Shown in pieces: positions 55,485 through 63,570 of a stretch of 64,000 bases of DNA. Source of the DNA: JBAZTO01 sp041661865 (GTDB lineage: Bacteria > Planctomycetota > Phycisphaerae > SM23-33); NCBI GenBank assembly GCA_041661865.1, contig JBAZTO010000007.1, forward strand, positions 34,924 through 98,923, written 5' to 3'. Numbering within the stretch: the stretch's first letter is position 1; the number at the start of each line of letters is the position of its first letter. A program made the translations under genes and the position numbers. Below the pieces are notes generated by a model. That model ran no database searches, was not told where the DNA came from, and saw only the letters and a list, made by a program, of their open reading frames with translations.

Positions 55485-57791
55485 ATGAGGGGTTCTTCGT
55501 TTCTGATCACGTTGCTGGTCTGCGGGTGGTTGCTTCTGTCGCCCTGCATGGCGCAGAGCATGCCGGCTTCGAGCCCTGCCGTCGCGTCATCAGGCCCGGC
55601 GCCGCGCGGTTCGTCCCAGCCGGCCAGCGCCGAGGCCGCCTCCGGGCCGGTCATGTACCAGGCGCAGGGAGCGATGGAATTCCCTCTGGCCAAGGCGATG
55701 CCGCTGAGGCCGCGAAGAATGTCCCTGGGGCAACTCAAGGCGATGTTCCCGGACTTCCAGCACAAACCCTTCGAGACTTCGGGCTTCAACGTTTTTACGA
55801 TGCCACTGCGGTTCGTGAGCATGGACGGCAGCGGCAGCCGGGAAGAGGCGTTGGCCTTCTCGTTCCTGCTGTCCAGCTCGCTGGACTGGGCCGAGGGCGC
55901 TTATTGTGCGCGTCACGCCTACTTTATCTTCAAGCGGTCGCCGCGATTCATCCAGCCTATGACGCGGGAGTATGACCCGTCGCTGGTGACCATCGCGATC
56001 AAGGACTGGCAGGCCACACATGCCGTCGGCGGCGTACTCATGCGCAGCAGGGAGGGCTTTGCCGGAACGCTGGAGATATTCGACTGCACGGGCACGAAGG
56101 TCCTTCGCAAGGAATACAACGAGCCTCGCGACTTCTTCACGCTGCTGGGCGACATGTGCGTCGATGGGATGATCTTCTTCGGGACCACGCCCAACGAGGC
56201 GATGGTCAAGCACCTGCACCGCAAGCGGTGCGAGCACGAGGAGTCGATCGTCGATCTGGGCAAGGCCGCCTTCGCCAAGGAGAAGTCGGATCAGGAGTTC
56301 GGCCTCTACCGGCAGATCCTCGATCGCGACCCCAATTTCGCCGATGTCCGCTTCTGGTGGGCCAACCAGCGATACTGGACGGATCACAACCGAGGGGAGT
56401 ACATTCGCCAAATCGGGTTGGCGCTGGAGGGATATCCTATTCCGGAGATCATGGAATTCTACAAGGATAAGGAAAAGTGCCCCGACCCGCAGTTGGTCGC
56501 GCACCTGGATCGCTGGCTGGGCCAGGTCAAGGAAATCACCGGCAAGGACCCCTCCCAGACGCTCAGCCAGCGGATCGAGGACATGGGCAAAGAGCAGCGG
56601 ATGACGGGTGAGTTGCTGGAGCAAGCCCAGGTCGAGGCCGCGGAGAACCCCAACCGGTATTTGATGCTCCGGGACCTAGCCCGCGCCTACAGGAGTTTCT
56701 GGGGCAATATCTGCGATGAGGACATGGCCGCGAGCCTTTGCCTTGCGGCCATCGAGAATCGCTTTCTCACCGGCACAGGCAACAAGGATGACGCGTGGTA
56801 TAACCTGACAAGGTGCCTGATCGATCTAGGCCATCCGGACATGGCCGAACCGATCCTCGCTATGGGGGCCATGAACAAGGAACACGATGACTGGGATCGG
56901 GTGGCGCATTGGTATGTTCTTGACCGGGCCAGGGTACTCGTGTCGATGGGCTACCACAAGCAGGCAATCGGATACTATCGTCTGGCCTACCACCACTGGC
57001 CTGACAAGGAGGGCAAGGGCGAGATCCTGGTTGAGGCGGCCATCGCCGCCGCTGTCGCCGGGGAGACGACTGCATTCAAGCAGATCATGCGCGACCGGCA
57101 CGACGAGATCAAGATGACCAAGATGCTCCCGCTGCTGGAGGCCTACGAAGGTCTGTTGGACGGTCGGCCTGTGCAGATTGCCGGCCTATGGAAAAAGAAC
57201 GAGCGCACGGACTTCTGGAGTTCTCGCCTCTACCTCGATTACGAAATTCAGTTGGACCTTATCTCGGGACGGCACAAAGGCCGGACAAATCTCACCAAGT
57301 ACCTGCGGACGCTGCCCAACGATCGTCCACTGTGGATTCTCTATGACGCTTACGACCGCCACCAAACTCGCGTGGAGAGCGCGAGTTTCTATCTCGCCCT
57401 GGAATGGCTGCATGGGGATGACCCGTGGGTGCGGAAAGCGGTGGCCGACTACCGAAGCCGCTGCACACAGATGCAACTGGCCAGGCCCGACGATCTGCTG
57501 GCCAAACTCAAGGACTATCCGCCGGTTCGCTGGCCGGCGAGGGATCCCAACGCCCGCGACACGGCGGTGAAGGTCGTGAACTCGATCCAGCCCGGAGCGG
57601 TGGAATGCGCGATCCATGCCCTCATGCAGAGCGGCGACTACGCCAAGGCCGAGGAACTGGCCCTTCGCTTCCACCACCTGGCCGTGCAGCGGAACTACTA
57701 CAACCTCTGCGCCCAGGCCAACCACTTGATCCACCTCGTCCAGCGGGCCAAGGCCGCGGCGGCCTGTTCCCAGCCGGCCAGCAACAGATAA
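55485..57791 (+). CDS. Large secreted helical-repeat protein of unknown function
   Basis: A 768-residue protein with a Sec signal (MRGSSFLITLLVCGWLLLSP, cleaved near MAQS) and a low-complexity Ala/Ser/Pro stretch to about residue 50. Residues 60-240 are a globular alpha/beta region (LGQLKAMFPDFQHKPFETSG, then SSLDWAEGAYCARHAYFIF). From about 260 the protein is helical with TPR-like spacing (DLARAYRSFWG, MGYHKQAIGYYRLAYHHWP), which would form a surface for partner binding. I do not recognise it. GGGAGAAC precedes ATG 55485. A terminator at 57848 closes the unit. Confidence 0.8.
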   Translation: MRGSSFLITLLVCGWLLLSPCMAQSMPASSPAVASSGPAPRGSSQPASAEAASGPVMYQAQGAMEFPLAKAMPLRPRRMSLGQLKAMFPDFQHKPFETSGFNVFTMPLRFVSMDGSGSREEALAFSFLLSSSLDWAEGAYCARHAYFIFKRSPRFIQPMTREYDPSLVTIAIKDWQATHAVGGVLMRSREGFAGTLEIFDCTGTKVLRKEYNEPRDFFTLLGDMCVDGMIFFGTTPNEAMVKHLHRKRCEHEESIVDLGKAAFAKEKSDQEFGLYRQILDRDPNFADVRFWWANQRYWTDHNRGEYIRQIGLALEGYPIPEIMEFYKDKEKCPDPQLVAHLDRWLGQVKEITGKDPSQTLSQRIEDMGKEQRMTGELLEQAQVEAAENPNRYLMLRDLARAYRSFWGNICDEDMAASLCLAAIENRFLTGTGNKDDAWYNLTRCLIDLGHPDMAEPILAMGAMNKEHDDWDRVAHWYVLDRARVLVSMGYHKQAIGYYRLAYHHWPDKEGKGEILVEAAIAAAVAGETTAFKQIMRDRHDEIKMTKMLPLLEAYEGLLDGRPVQIAGLWKKNERTDFWSSRLYLDYEIQLDLISGRHKGRTNLTKYLRTLPNDRPLWILYDAYDRHQTRVESASFYLALEWLHGDDPWVRKAVADYRSRCTQMQLARPDDLLAKLKDYPPVRWPARDPNARDTAVKVVNSIQPGAVECAIHALMQSGDYAKAEELALRFHHLAVQRNYYNLCAQANHLIHLVQRAKAAAACSQPASNR

Positions 57792-57847
57792 CCACCGCCC
57801 TTCCGCACAGGGTCTACACTGGCAGACACGATTCAAAGTCTGCCAAT

Positions 57848-57877
57848 AAAAAGGGCCCGGGTTTCCGGGCCTTTTTC
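57848..57877. terminator. Bidirectional terminator
   Basis: AAAAGGGCCCGG and CCGGGCCTTTTT form a GC stem with A/T flanks on both sides. It can end the secreted-protein gene (plus) and the tRNA-Ala(CGC) transcript (minus). Confidence 0.85.
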
Positions 57878-57880
57878 GAG

Positions 57881-57953
57881 TGGAGACGAGGGGGGTCGAA
57901 CCCCTGACCTGCTGATTGCGAACCAGCCGCTCTCCCAACTGAGCTACGTCCCC
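57881..57953 (-). tRNA. tRNA-Ala (anticodon CGC)
   Basis: On the minus strand: acceptor GGGGACG/CGTCTCC with G3-U70, D arm GCTC/GAGC, anticodon stem GCTGG/TCAGC with loop TTCGCAA (anticodon CGC), variable loop AGGTC, T arm AGGGG/CCCCT. A73 follows and CCA is not encoded. The Ala identity pair confirms the reading. Confidence 0.94.
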
Positions 57954-58061
57954 AACGTCACAGACTATACCCTGGCTCCCGCGGCTGGGGAAGTCAATTT
58001 CACCGCCGAGGGCCAATCCCGCTTCCAACCGACCCTTCCGATGGCCGGTCTTCGAGGTCCG

Positions 58062-59093
58062 CTAGAGCTTGGGGCCTTCCAGGGGCGGGGTGTACTTTTC
58101 GACCAGTTGGCGCAGGTCTTCCTGCTCGGGCTGGAATTCCAGCGACGCGTTCCACTCCTCCAGCGCCCTGTCGCGCATGTCCGTGCGCTTGGAGTCCATG
58201 ATGAACTGCGACATATAGGCGACGCCCAGGCCGCGATGGGCCGCGGCGCTCTTGGGGTCCAGTTCCATCGCCTTGACGTAGCTTTCCTCCGCCTTGTTGA
58301 ACTCCCGCATGTAGAAGTAGCAGGCGCCGATCTTCTCGACCGGGACCGAGTTGTTGGGGTCCTCGGTCGCCGCCTGCTCGAAGGATCGCATCGCTTCCTT
58401 GAGCCTGCCCTGCCGCATGTAGGCCGAGCCGAGGTTCAGCAGGATGTCCGGCTGGTGCATGTCCAGTTCGAGCGACGCCTTGTAAGCCTTGATCGCCTCG
58501 TAGAGCTCTTCCTGGCTGTCCTTGATGGTGGCCAGGTTGGCCAGGGCCTTGGCGCTGCTGGGATCTATCGTGATGGCGGCCTGGCAGTACTTCTCCGCCT
58601 CCTGGGCCTCGCCCAGTTGGAAATAGCACGCCGAGAGGTTGAGGTTGCTGTCGAAGTCCTCGGGCTGGAGTGTCAGGGCCCGCAGGTACAGATCGACGGC
58701 CTTTCGCAGATACTGCTCCACAGCCTCGGCCGCCTCGGCCGCCTCGGCCAGCGTCTGGTAGGTCAGGCCAAGATTGTAATGCGCGGCAAAGGCGAAGGGA
58801 TTGGTCTGGCAGGCCGACTCGTAGGCGCGGCGGGCCGATTCCCAGTCGCCCTGGCGGCGGTGGATATCGCCCATGGACGAATAGGCGATGGACAACTCGG
58901 GGTCGATCTTGACCGCGCGTCTCAGCTCGGCCAGGGCCGCCTCGGTATCCCCCTTCTCATCCAGCACCTGTCCCTTGACGAAATGATCGACCGCGGCTTC
59001 CTTGGGCACCGCGGGCGCCTGAGGCGCGCAGCCGACCGTCACAAGCGCAACAAGGGCCGGAACGATGAGCAACACAGCGCGAGCTATTGGCAT
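58062..59093 (-). CDS. TPR lipoprotein
   Basis: A 343-residue protein of about eight TPRs (LAELRRAVKIDPELSIAYSS, AKALANLATIKDSQEELYEA, VEKIGACYFYMREFNKAEES) after a lipoprotein leader with VTVGC as lipobox (Cys about residue 21). Such PilF-like lipoproteins act as assembly factors or scaffolds at the membrane; no catalytic motif is visible. ATG 59093 is chosen for the AGGATGAGGA before it and because the lipobox then sits at the normal distance. Followed downstream by tRNA-Ala(CGC). Confidence 0.88.
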   Translation of the reverse strand: MPIARAVLLIVPALVALVTVGCAPQAPAVPKEAAVDHFVKGQVLDEKGDTEAALAELRRAVKIDPELSIAYSSMGDIHRRQGDWESARRAYESACQTNPFAFAAHYNLGLTYQTLAEAAEAAEAVEQYLRKAVDLYLRALTLQPEDFDSNLNLSACYFQLGEAQEAEKYCQAAITIDPSSAKALANLATIKDSQEELYEAIKAYKASLELDMHQPDILLNLGSAYMRQGRLKEAMRSFEQAATEDPNNSVPVEKIGACYFYMREFNKAEESYVKAMELDPKSAAAHRGLGVAYMSQFIMDSKRTDMRDRALEEWNASLEFQPEQEDLRQLVEKYTPPLEGPKL

Positions 59094-59194
59094 AGGATCC
59101 TCATCCTGACGCAACAGCGATGGTTGTAATATCTGCAAGCACGGAGGTCAAGATTCAATACCACAACTTCAAGCCCTTTCAGTTCTCGGCGTAG

Positions 59195-59320
59195 CACGGG
59201 CGTCTCGCCCGTGAGTAGCATGGGCATCTTGCCCATGTCGGTGGCTTTTCGCATATCGCACGGCCGGGACGGCCGTGATACTCATGGCCAAGATGGCCAT
59301 GCTACGTCCTGAGATAGTTT
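59195..59320 (-). repeat. Post-stop palindromic element, copy B (four hairpins)
   Basis: Four short perfect hairpins are packed in 107 bases: CACGGGCG/CGCCCGTG (59195-59213), CATGGGCA/TGCCCATG (59219-59237), CACGGCC/GGCCGTG (59259-59277) and CATGGCC/GGCCATG (59283-59301). Read on the minus strand from the recG stop, the series opens AAACTATCTCAGGACGTAGC, which matches copy A near 55.3 kb. The stems are different, which looks like a mobile or copied family rather than a simple terminator. Confidence 0.7.
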
Positions 59321-61396
59321 CTAAGCTCCGGCCAGCAGGTCCAGCCTGGCCCCATAGAGCTTGAGCAACTCGGCCCGCAACTGCTGGTGGTGCGGCGCGT
59401 CCAGGTGCGGGTCTTCCATGACGATCTGGAAGGCGTCGCGGCGGGCCAGTCGCAGCAGTTCAAAATCCTCGATCAGGTCGGCGACCTTCAGTTCCGGCAG
59501 CCCGTGCTGGCGTGTGGAGAATATCTCGCCCGGGCCGCGGATGCGAAGATCCTCCTCGGCAATGCGGAAGCCGTCGCTGGTTTCCTCCAGCACCTCCAGC
59601 CGCCGCTTGGCCACCGGGTTGTTGGGCGAGGCCACCAGCAGGCACAGGGCGTCGGCGCTGGATCGCCCGATGCGCCCGCGAAGCTGGTGCAGTTGCGCCA
59701 GGCCGAATCGCTCGGCGTGCATGACGACCATGACATTGGCCGCCGGCACGTCCAGGCCCACCTCCACCACCACCGAGGCCACCAGCACCTTGATCTGCCC
59801 GGCGTGGAATTGCCGCATCACTTTGTCCTTCTGCGCCGCGGGCATCTGCCCGTGAATCATGCCCACCCCAAACTCGGCCAATTCGCCCTTGGCCAGTTCA
59901 GTGTGCGCCTCGCCGGCGGCCTTCAGCGCCAACTGCGGCGAGGGATTCACCAGCGGATAAATGAAGTACGCCTGCTGGCCCTCCCGCAGGCGCGAGGCCA
60001 CCAGCGACAACACTTCCTCCATCTGCTCGTGCCCCATGCAGCGGGTGAAAGTCTTGCCTCGCCCCGGCGGCAGGGACGAGATGACCGAGACATCCAGGTC
60101 GCCGAACAGCGTCATCGCCAGCGTCCGCGGAATCGGCGTGGCCGTCATCACCAGGTAATGCGGTGCGAAACCCTTGCCCCGCATCCCGCTGCGCTGGCGA
60201 ACGCCGAACTTGTGCTGCTCGTCCACCACCACCAGCGCCAACTGCGAGAAACGAACGCCCTCGCCCAGCAGCGCGTGGGTGCCCACGACAATGTCGATCT
60301 CCCCCTGCTCCAGCTTTTGCAGAATCTCCGCCCGCTCCGCGGCGCTCTGGCTGCCCACCAGCATGGCCGTCCGCACGCGGCTGCCGGCGAGATAGTTCTG
60401 GATCTTCTGGAAGTGCTGGGTGGCCAGGATTTCGGTGGGCGCCATGATGGCGGCCTGCTTGCGGTTGGCCACCGCCAGCAGCGCCGCGTACACGGCCACC
60501 ACCGTCTTGCCCGAGCCCACGTCACCCTGCAACAGGCGGTTCATCGGGCGCCGGCGGCCCAGGTCGACGGCGATCTCAGAAACCGCCGCGTCCTGCGCGG
60601 GCGTGAGAGCGAAGGGAAATCGGCTGCGGATTCGCCGGTCGATCTCCGGGCTGGCCGGGATCGGATGCGCCGGCCGGGAGACTTCCTTCATCCGCGTCAT
60701 CGCGATGGCCAGTTGCATCAGCAGGCACTCATCGTAGGCCAGACGCCGACGCGCCTGGCCCCACTGCTCGCGATCCTCCGGCCGATGCATGGCCGCCACG
60801 GCCGCCGGACGCTCCATCAGGGCGCGCTGGGAGAGATACTCGCGATCGAGCAGCCGCGGCAGCAGGTCCACCGCCTGCGGCAGCACCCGCTTGATGATGT
60901 AGGCGATGTTGCCGCTGGTGAGTTTGCCCCCGGCAGGATAGACCGGCAGCAGTTCATCCTCGTCCAGGTTGGTCGATTGCGGGTCGTAGATGATCTGGTG
61001 GCGCGGGTTGATGAACTGGGGGTATTCCTTGTACACCGAGACCTTGCCGCTAACGGCGATTGTCACGCCCGGCTTGATGCGTTCGCGGAGATAGCCGCCG
61101 TGGAACCACTTGACGAAGACCCACCCGCTGTCGTCCTCGATGCAGCATTGGAGGAAGGGCAGGCGACCGCTCGTGCGTTCCTCCACGTCGCGGACCACAC
61201 CGGCCACCGTGACCGACGGTTCGTCCCCGCGAAGCGAGCCGATGGGCTGGGCCTGCTTACGAAGGTCAAACCGTCGCGGGTAGTAGGTCAGCAGCTCTTC
61301 GACGGTGGAGACGCCCAGTTCGGCCAGTTGCGCGGCGCGCGTCGGGCCGACGCCTGGGACGTACTGGATCGGCGTGTCGAGTTTGAGCTGCGCCAC
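59321..61396 (-). CDS. recG: ATP-dependent DNA helicase RecG
   Basis: A 691-residue junction-migrating helicase of recombination and fork restart. It has the N-terminal wedge/OB domain (IQYVPGVGPTRAAQL near residue 10), Walker A in QGDVGSGKTVVA, the DEQHKFGV (DEQH) box, ATPIPRTLAMTLFG, and the RecG motifs RGRIGRSSADALCLLV and GPGEIFSTRQHG. The GTG start at 61396 gives MAQLKLDTPIQYVPGVGP, with no strong ribosome-binding sequence. The frame and product length are normal. It may be co-transcribed from the LysM lipoprotein gene side (gap 124 bases). Confidence 0.95.
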   Translation of the reverse strand: MAQLKLDTPIQYVPGVGPTRAAQLAELGVSTVEELLTYYPRRFDLRKQAQPIGSLRGDEPSVTVAGVVRDVEERTSGRLPFLQCCIEDDSGWVFVKWFHGGYLRERIKPGVTIAVSGKVSVYKEYPQFINPRHQIIYDPQSTNLDEDELLPVYPAGGKLTSGNIAYIIKRVLPQAVDLLPRLLDREYLSQRALMERPAAVAAMHRPEDREQWGQARRRLAYDECLLMQLAIAMTRMKEVSRPAHPIPASPEIDRRIRSRFPFALTPAQDAAVSEIAVDLGRRRPMNRLLQGDVGSGKTVVAVYAALLAVANRKQAAIMAPTEILATQHFQKIQNYLAGSRVRTAMLVGSQSAAERAEILQKLEQGEIDIVVGTHALLGEGVRFSQLALVVVDEQHKFGVRQRSGMRGKGFAPHYLVMTATPIPRTLAMTLFGDLDVSVISSLPPGRGKTFTRCMGHEQMEEVLSLVASRLREGQQAYFIYPLVNPSPQLALKAAGEAHTELAKGELAEFGVGMIHGQMPAAQKDKVMRQFHAGQIKVLVASVVVEVGLDVPAANVMVVMHAERFGLAQLHQLRGRIGRSSADALCLLVASPNNPVAKRRLEVLEETSDGFRIAEEDLRIRGPGEIFSTRQHGLPELKVADLIEDFELLRLARRDAFQIVMEDPHLDAPHHQQLRAELLKLYGARLDLLAGA

Positions 61397-61520
61397 CGGG
61401 CCGCCACCGCCAAATGCCTACGAAAGTCCGCATCATCGCCATCGCTGCAACAATGGCCACTCGCCGGCGCCCGTGCCTGCTATCCGCACGCGACGCCTGC
61501 GACCAGGGATGCGAGACTTC

Positions 61521-61919
61521 CTAGTTCTCCGGGACGTTGATCACCTGGCCGGGCTTGATCTTGCGGGGGTCGAGGCCCGGATTGGCCGCCTGGATTTCCC
61601 TGGCCCTCTTGCCGACGTTGTGCTCGCCATAGAGCTTGCGGGCGATCTTGAAGAACGTGTCGCCCGGCTGGACGACATAGGTGCCCGCCGCGGCCGATGG
61701 ACTGGCCGGAGCGTCGTCGCTCAGTGTTTCGAGGCCCCTGGGCGCAGCCGGGACCGGCTCGGCCACTGGCAGCGGGGCCGCGGGCGGAATGGACGTCGCC
61801 GTCTCAGGCGCCGGGGCCGGCGGCTCCATTACGGTCGTCGTCTCCGGGGCCTTCTTCTGGTTATTGCAGCCGATCGCCGCCACCGCCACGAGAATCAGAA
61901 TGGTCGTCACGTATCGCAT
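61521..61919 (-). CDS. LysM-domain lipoprotein
   Basis: A 132-residue lipoprotein: leader to a VAAIGC lipobox (Cys about 18), a Pro/Ala/Thr-rich stretch to about 75, then one LysM domain (GTYVVQPGDTFFKIARKLYG, then IKPGQVINVPEN) at the C-terminus. LysM binds N-acetylglucosamine chains, so it probably attaches to peptidoglycan from an outer or inner membrane anchor. AAAGGAAATGCA precedes ATG 61919. Confidence 0.9.
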   Translation of the reverse strand: MRYVTTILILVAVAAIGCNNQKKAPETTTVMEPPAPAPETATSIPPAAPLPVAEPVPAAPRGLETLSDDAPASPSAAAGTYVVQPGDTFFKIARKLYGEHNVGKRAREIQAANPGLDPRKIKPGQVINVPEN

Positions 61920-62062
61920 TGCATTTCCTTTCCATTGCCCTCACAGCCGAGACGGCTGTGATACCTCAATCATCCGTGAAATAGGATCGACCGCGATGAT
62001 AACACCCGCTCGGCGCGTGTCAAGCAATCGAAACCCTGAAAAACGCAACGGCGCGACATCAG

Positions 62063-62090
62063 GCCGTCAGTGTACCGCCGTCAGTGTACC
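62063..62090. repeat. Tandem 14-base direct repeat before the NUDIX promoter
   Basis: GCCGTCAGTGTACC is repeated twice without a gap (62063-62076, 62077-62090), ending 1 base before the predicted -35 element. It could be a tandem binding site or a replication slip. Confidence 0.7.
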
Positions 62091-62091
62091 G

Positions 62092-62120
62092 TTGCCGCCA
62101 GTCGGGCGGAGCCCTATACT
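62092..62120 (+). promoter_or_regulatory. Promoter of NUDIX gene, predicted leaderless mRNA
   Basis: TTGCCG (62092-62097) and TATACT (62115-62120) are exactly 17 bases apart. The NUDIX ATG begins 7 bases after the -10 box, so transcription should start at or close to the A of ATG, and no ribosome-binding sequence precedes it. Confidence 0.65.
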
Positions 62121-62126
62121 TTGGCC

Positions 62127-62672
62127 ATGGCTCGCAAATTCGCTTACGACAACCTGGTCTTCGACGGCATCATCGCCAAGGTTCACCGTGTGGGGCTGCA
62201 GATGTCCGACGGCAAGGTCGTCGCCCGGGACTACATCTGTTACCCCGGCGCGTCGATCATCCTGCCCGTCCTGAGCGACGGCCGAATCGTGATGATCCGC
62301 AACTTCCGCTTCGCCGTCGACCAGACACTCTATGAACTTCCCGCCGGCTGTCTCGACCCCGGCGAAGACCCGGCCCTCTGCGCCGCCCGCGAACTGGCCG
62401 AGGAGACCGGCTACACCGCCGGCAGGATCGAAAAGCTCGGCAGCTTCTTCACCGGCCCGGGCGTCAGCGACGAAATTATCCACGCCTACCTGGCCACCGA
62501 CCTCCGCGAGGGCCGGCAGGCACTTGAGACTTACGAGGAGATCGACCTGGAGATCATGCCCGCCCGCCAGGTGCAGGAAATGGTCGCCGACGGGCGAATC
62601 TGCGACGCCAAGACTATCTCGGCCTTGGCGCTATACTGGTTGAAGTCAGGTGAGAGCGATGCCCCTGGATGA
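62127..62672 (+). CDS. NUDIX hydrolase (ADP-ribose pyrophosphatase-like)
   Basis: A 181-residue NUDIX enzyme cleaving nucleoside diphosphate derivatives; the layout resembles ADP-sugar pyrophosphatases. The NUDIX box runs from GCLDPGEDPALCAARELAEE to TGY (Gx5Ex7REUxEExGU type), with the preceding FRFAVDQTLYELPAG strand as in ADP-ribose pyrophosphatases. ATG 62127 gives MARKFAYDNLVFDG; the 57 bases of open frame before it are promoter and repeat. Its stop overlaps the rhomboid start by 14 bases, so the two are probably translated together. Confidence 0.9.
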   Translation: MARKFAYDNLVFDGIIAKVHRVGLQMSDGKVVARDYICYPGASIILPVLSDGRIVMIRNFRFAVDQTLYELPAGCLDPGEDPALCAARELAEETGYTAGRIEKLGSFFTGPGVSDEIIHAYLATDLREGRQALETYEEIDLEIMPARQVQEMVADGRICDAKTISALALYWLKSGESDAPG

Positions 62673-63570
62673 CCGAACATACACGCGCGGCGACAGCCAG
62701 CCCGAGCGGTATCACGGCGGCGGTGGCGGCCTGATGGGCGGCCTGCCCAGGCCGACGCCGGCGGTCAAGATCCTGCTGCTGGCCAACCTGGGGATCTTCT
62801 TCCTCCAACTGGCCTGCGAGGCGGGCGGAATCCACCTCAGCGCGTATTTCGGCGTCACCGTCGAAGGGGCCTGGCAGTTCTGGCGATACCTCAGCTTCCA
62901 GTTCCTCCACGACACCCGATCGATTTTCCACCTGGGCCTCAACATGCTGGGGCTCTACTTCCTGGGCACCCCGCTGGAGCAAAGCTGGGGGACGCGACGG
63001 TTTGTCTGGTTCTATCTCACCTGCGGCGCGACGGCCGGCCTGGCCTACGTGGTCATGGGCGCGATCATGCACCTGCCGTCCTACGTGCCCATCATCGGGG
63101 CATCGGGCGGGGTGTACGGGATCGTCCTGGCCTGCGCGGTTCTGTTCCCCCACTTCCGCCTGATCTTCCTGTTCTTCCCGGTGCCCATTCGCCTGGCGGC
63201 CATCATTATCTTTGGCGGGATGATCCTGGTGGTCCTTTCCGCCCTGGGCCAAGGCGTCACCGGCGGGGCCATGAGCGACGTAGCCCACCTGGGCGGCGCG
63301 GTGGCGGCGGCCTTCTGGCTGTGGGGCCTGCCGTATATCCGCTGGCAACGGAGGCCTACGAGAGTCGTCCAACCGCTTAAACAAGGCGCGCAGCATGGCG
63401 CCTGGCAGCGACGGATGCAGCAGCGGCAGATCGACCAGGATGTCATCGACCGCATCCTCAAGAAGATCCACGACGAGGGCCTGGCCAGCCTGACCGACAA
63501 GGAAAAACGCGCCCTCCACGAGGCCACCCAGCGCCAGCGTGACGAAGATCGCCGCATCGGGAAGCTCTAA
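62659..63570 (+). CDS. Rhomboid intramembrane serine protease
   Basis: A 303-residue membrane protease. The N-terminus is soluble (about 1-35), then six membrane helices: HLGLNMLGLYFLGTPLEQSW holds the conserved Hx3N segment after the first helices, the catalytic Ser is in IGASGGVYGI (GxSG), and the catalytic His in DVAHLGGAVAAAFW. The C-terminal 75 residues are a basic cytoplasmic tail with a helix (DQDVIDRILKKIHDEGLASL). I chose ATG 62659 over GTG 62650 since AGGTGA lies before it. Substrates are unknown. Confidence 0.9.
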   Translation: MPLDDRTYTRGDSQPERYHGGGGGLMGGLPRPTPAVKILLLANLGIFFLQLACEAGGIHLSAYFGVTVEGAWQFWRYLSFQFLHDTRSIFHLGLNMLGLYFLGTPLEQSWGTRRFVWFYLTCGATAGLAYVVMGAIMHLPSYVPIIGASGGVYGIVLACAVLFPHFRLIFLFFPVPIRLAAIIIFGGMILVVLSALGQGVTGGAMSDVAHLGGAVAAAFWLWGLPYIRWQRRPTRVVQPLKQGAQHGAWQRRMQQRQIDQDVIDRILKKIHDEGLASLTDKEKRALHEATQRQRDEDRRIGKL

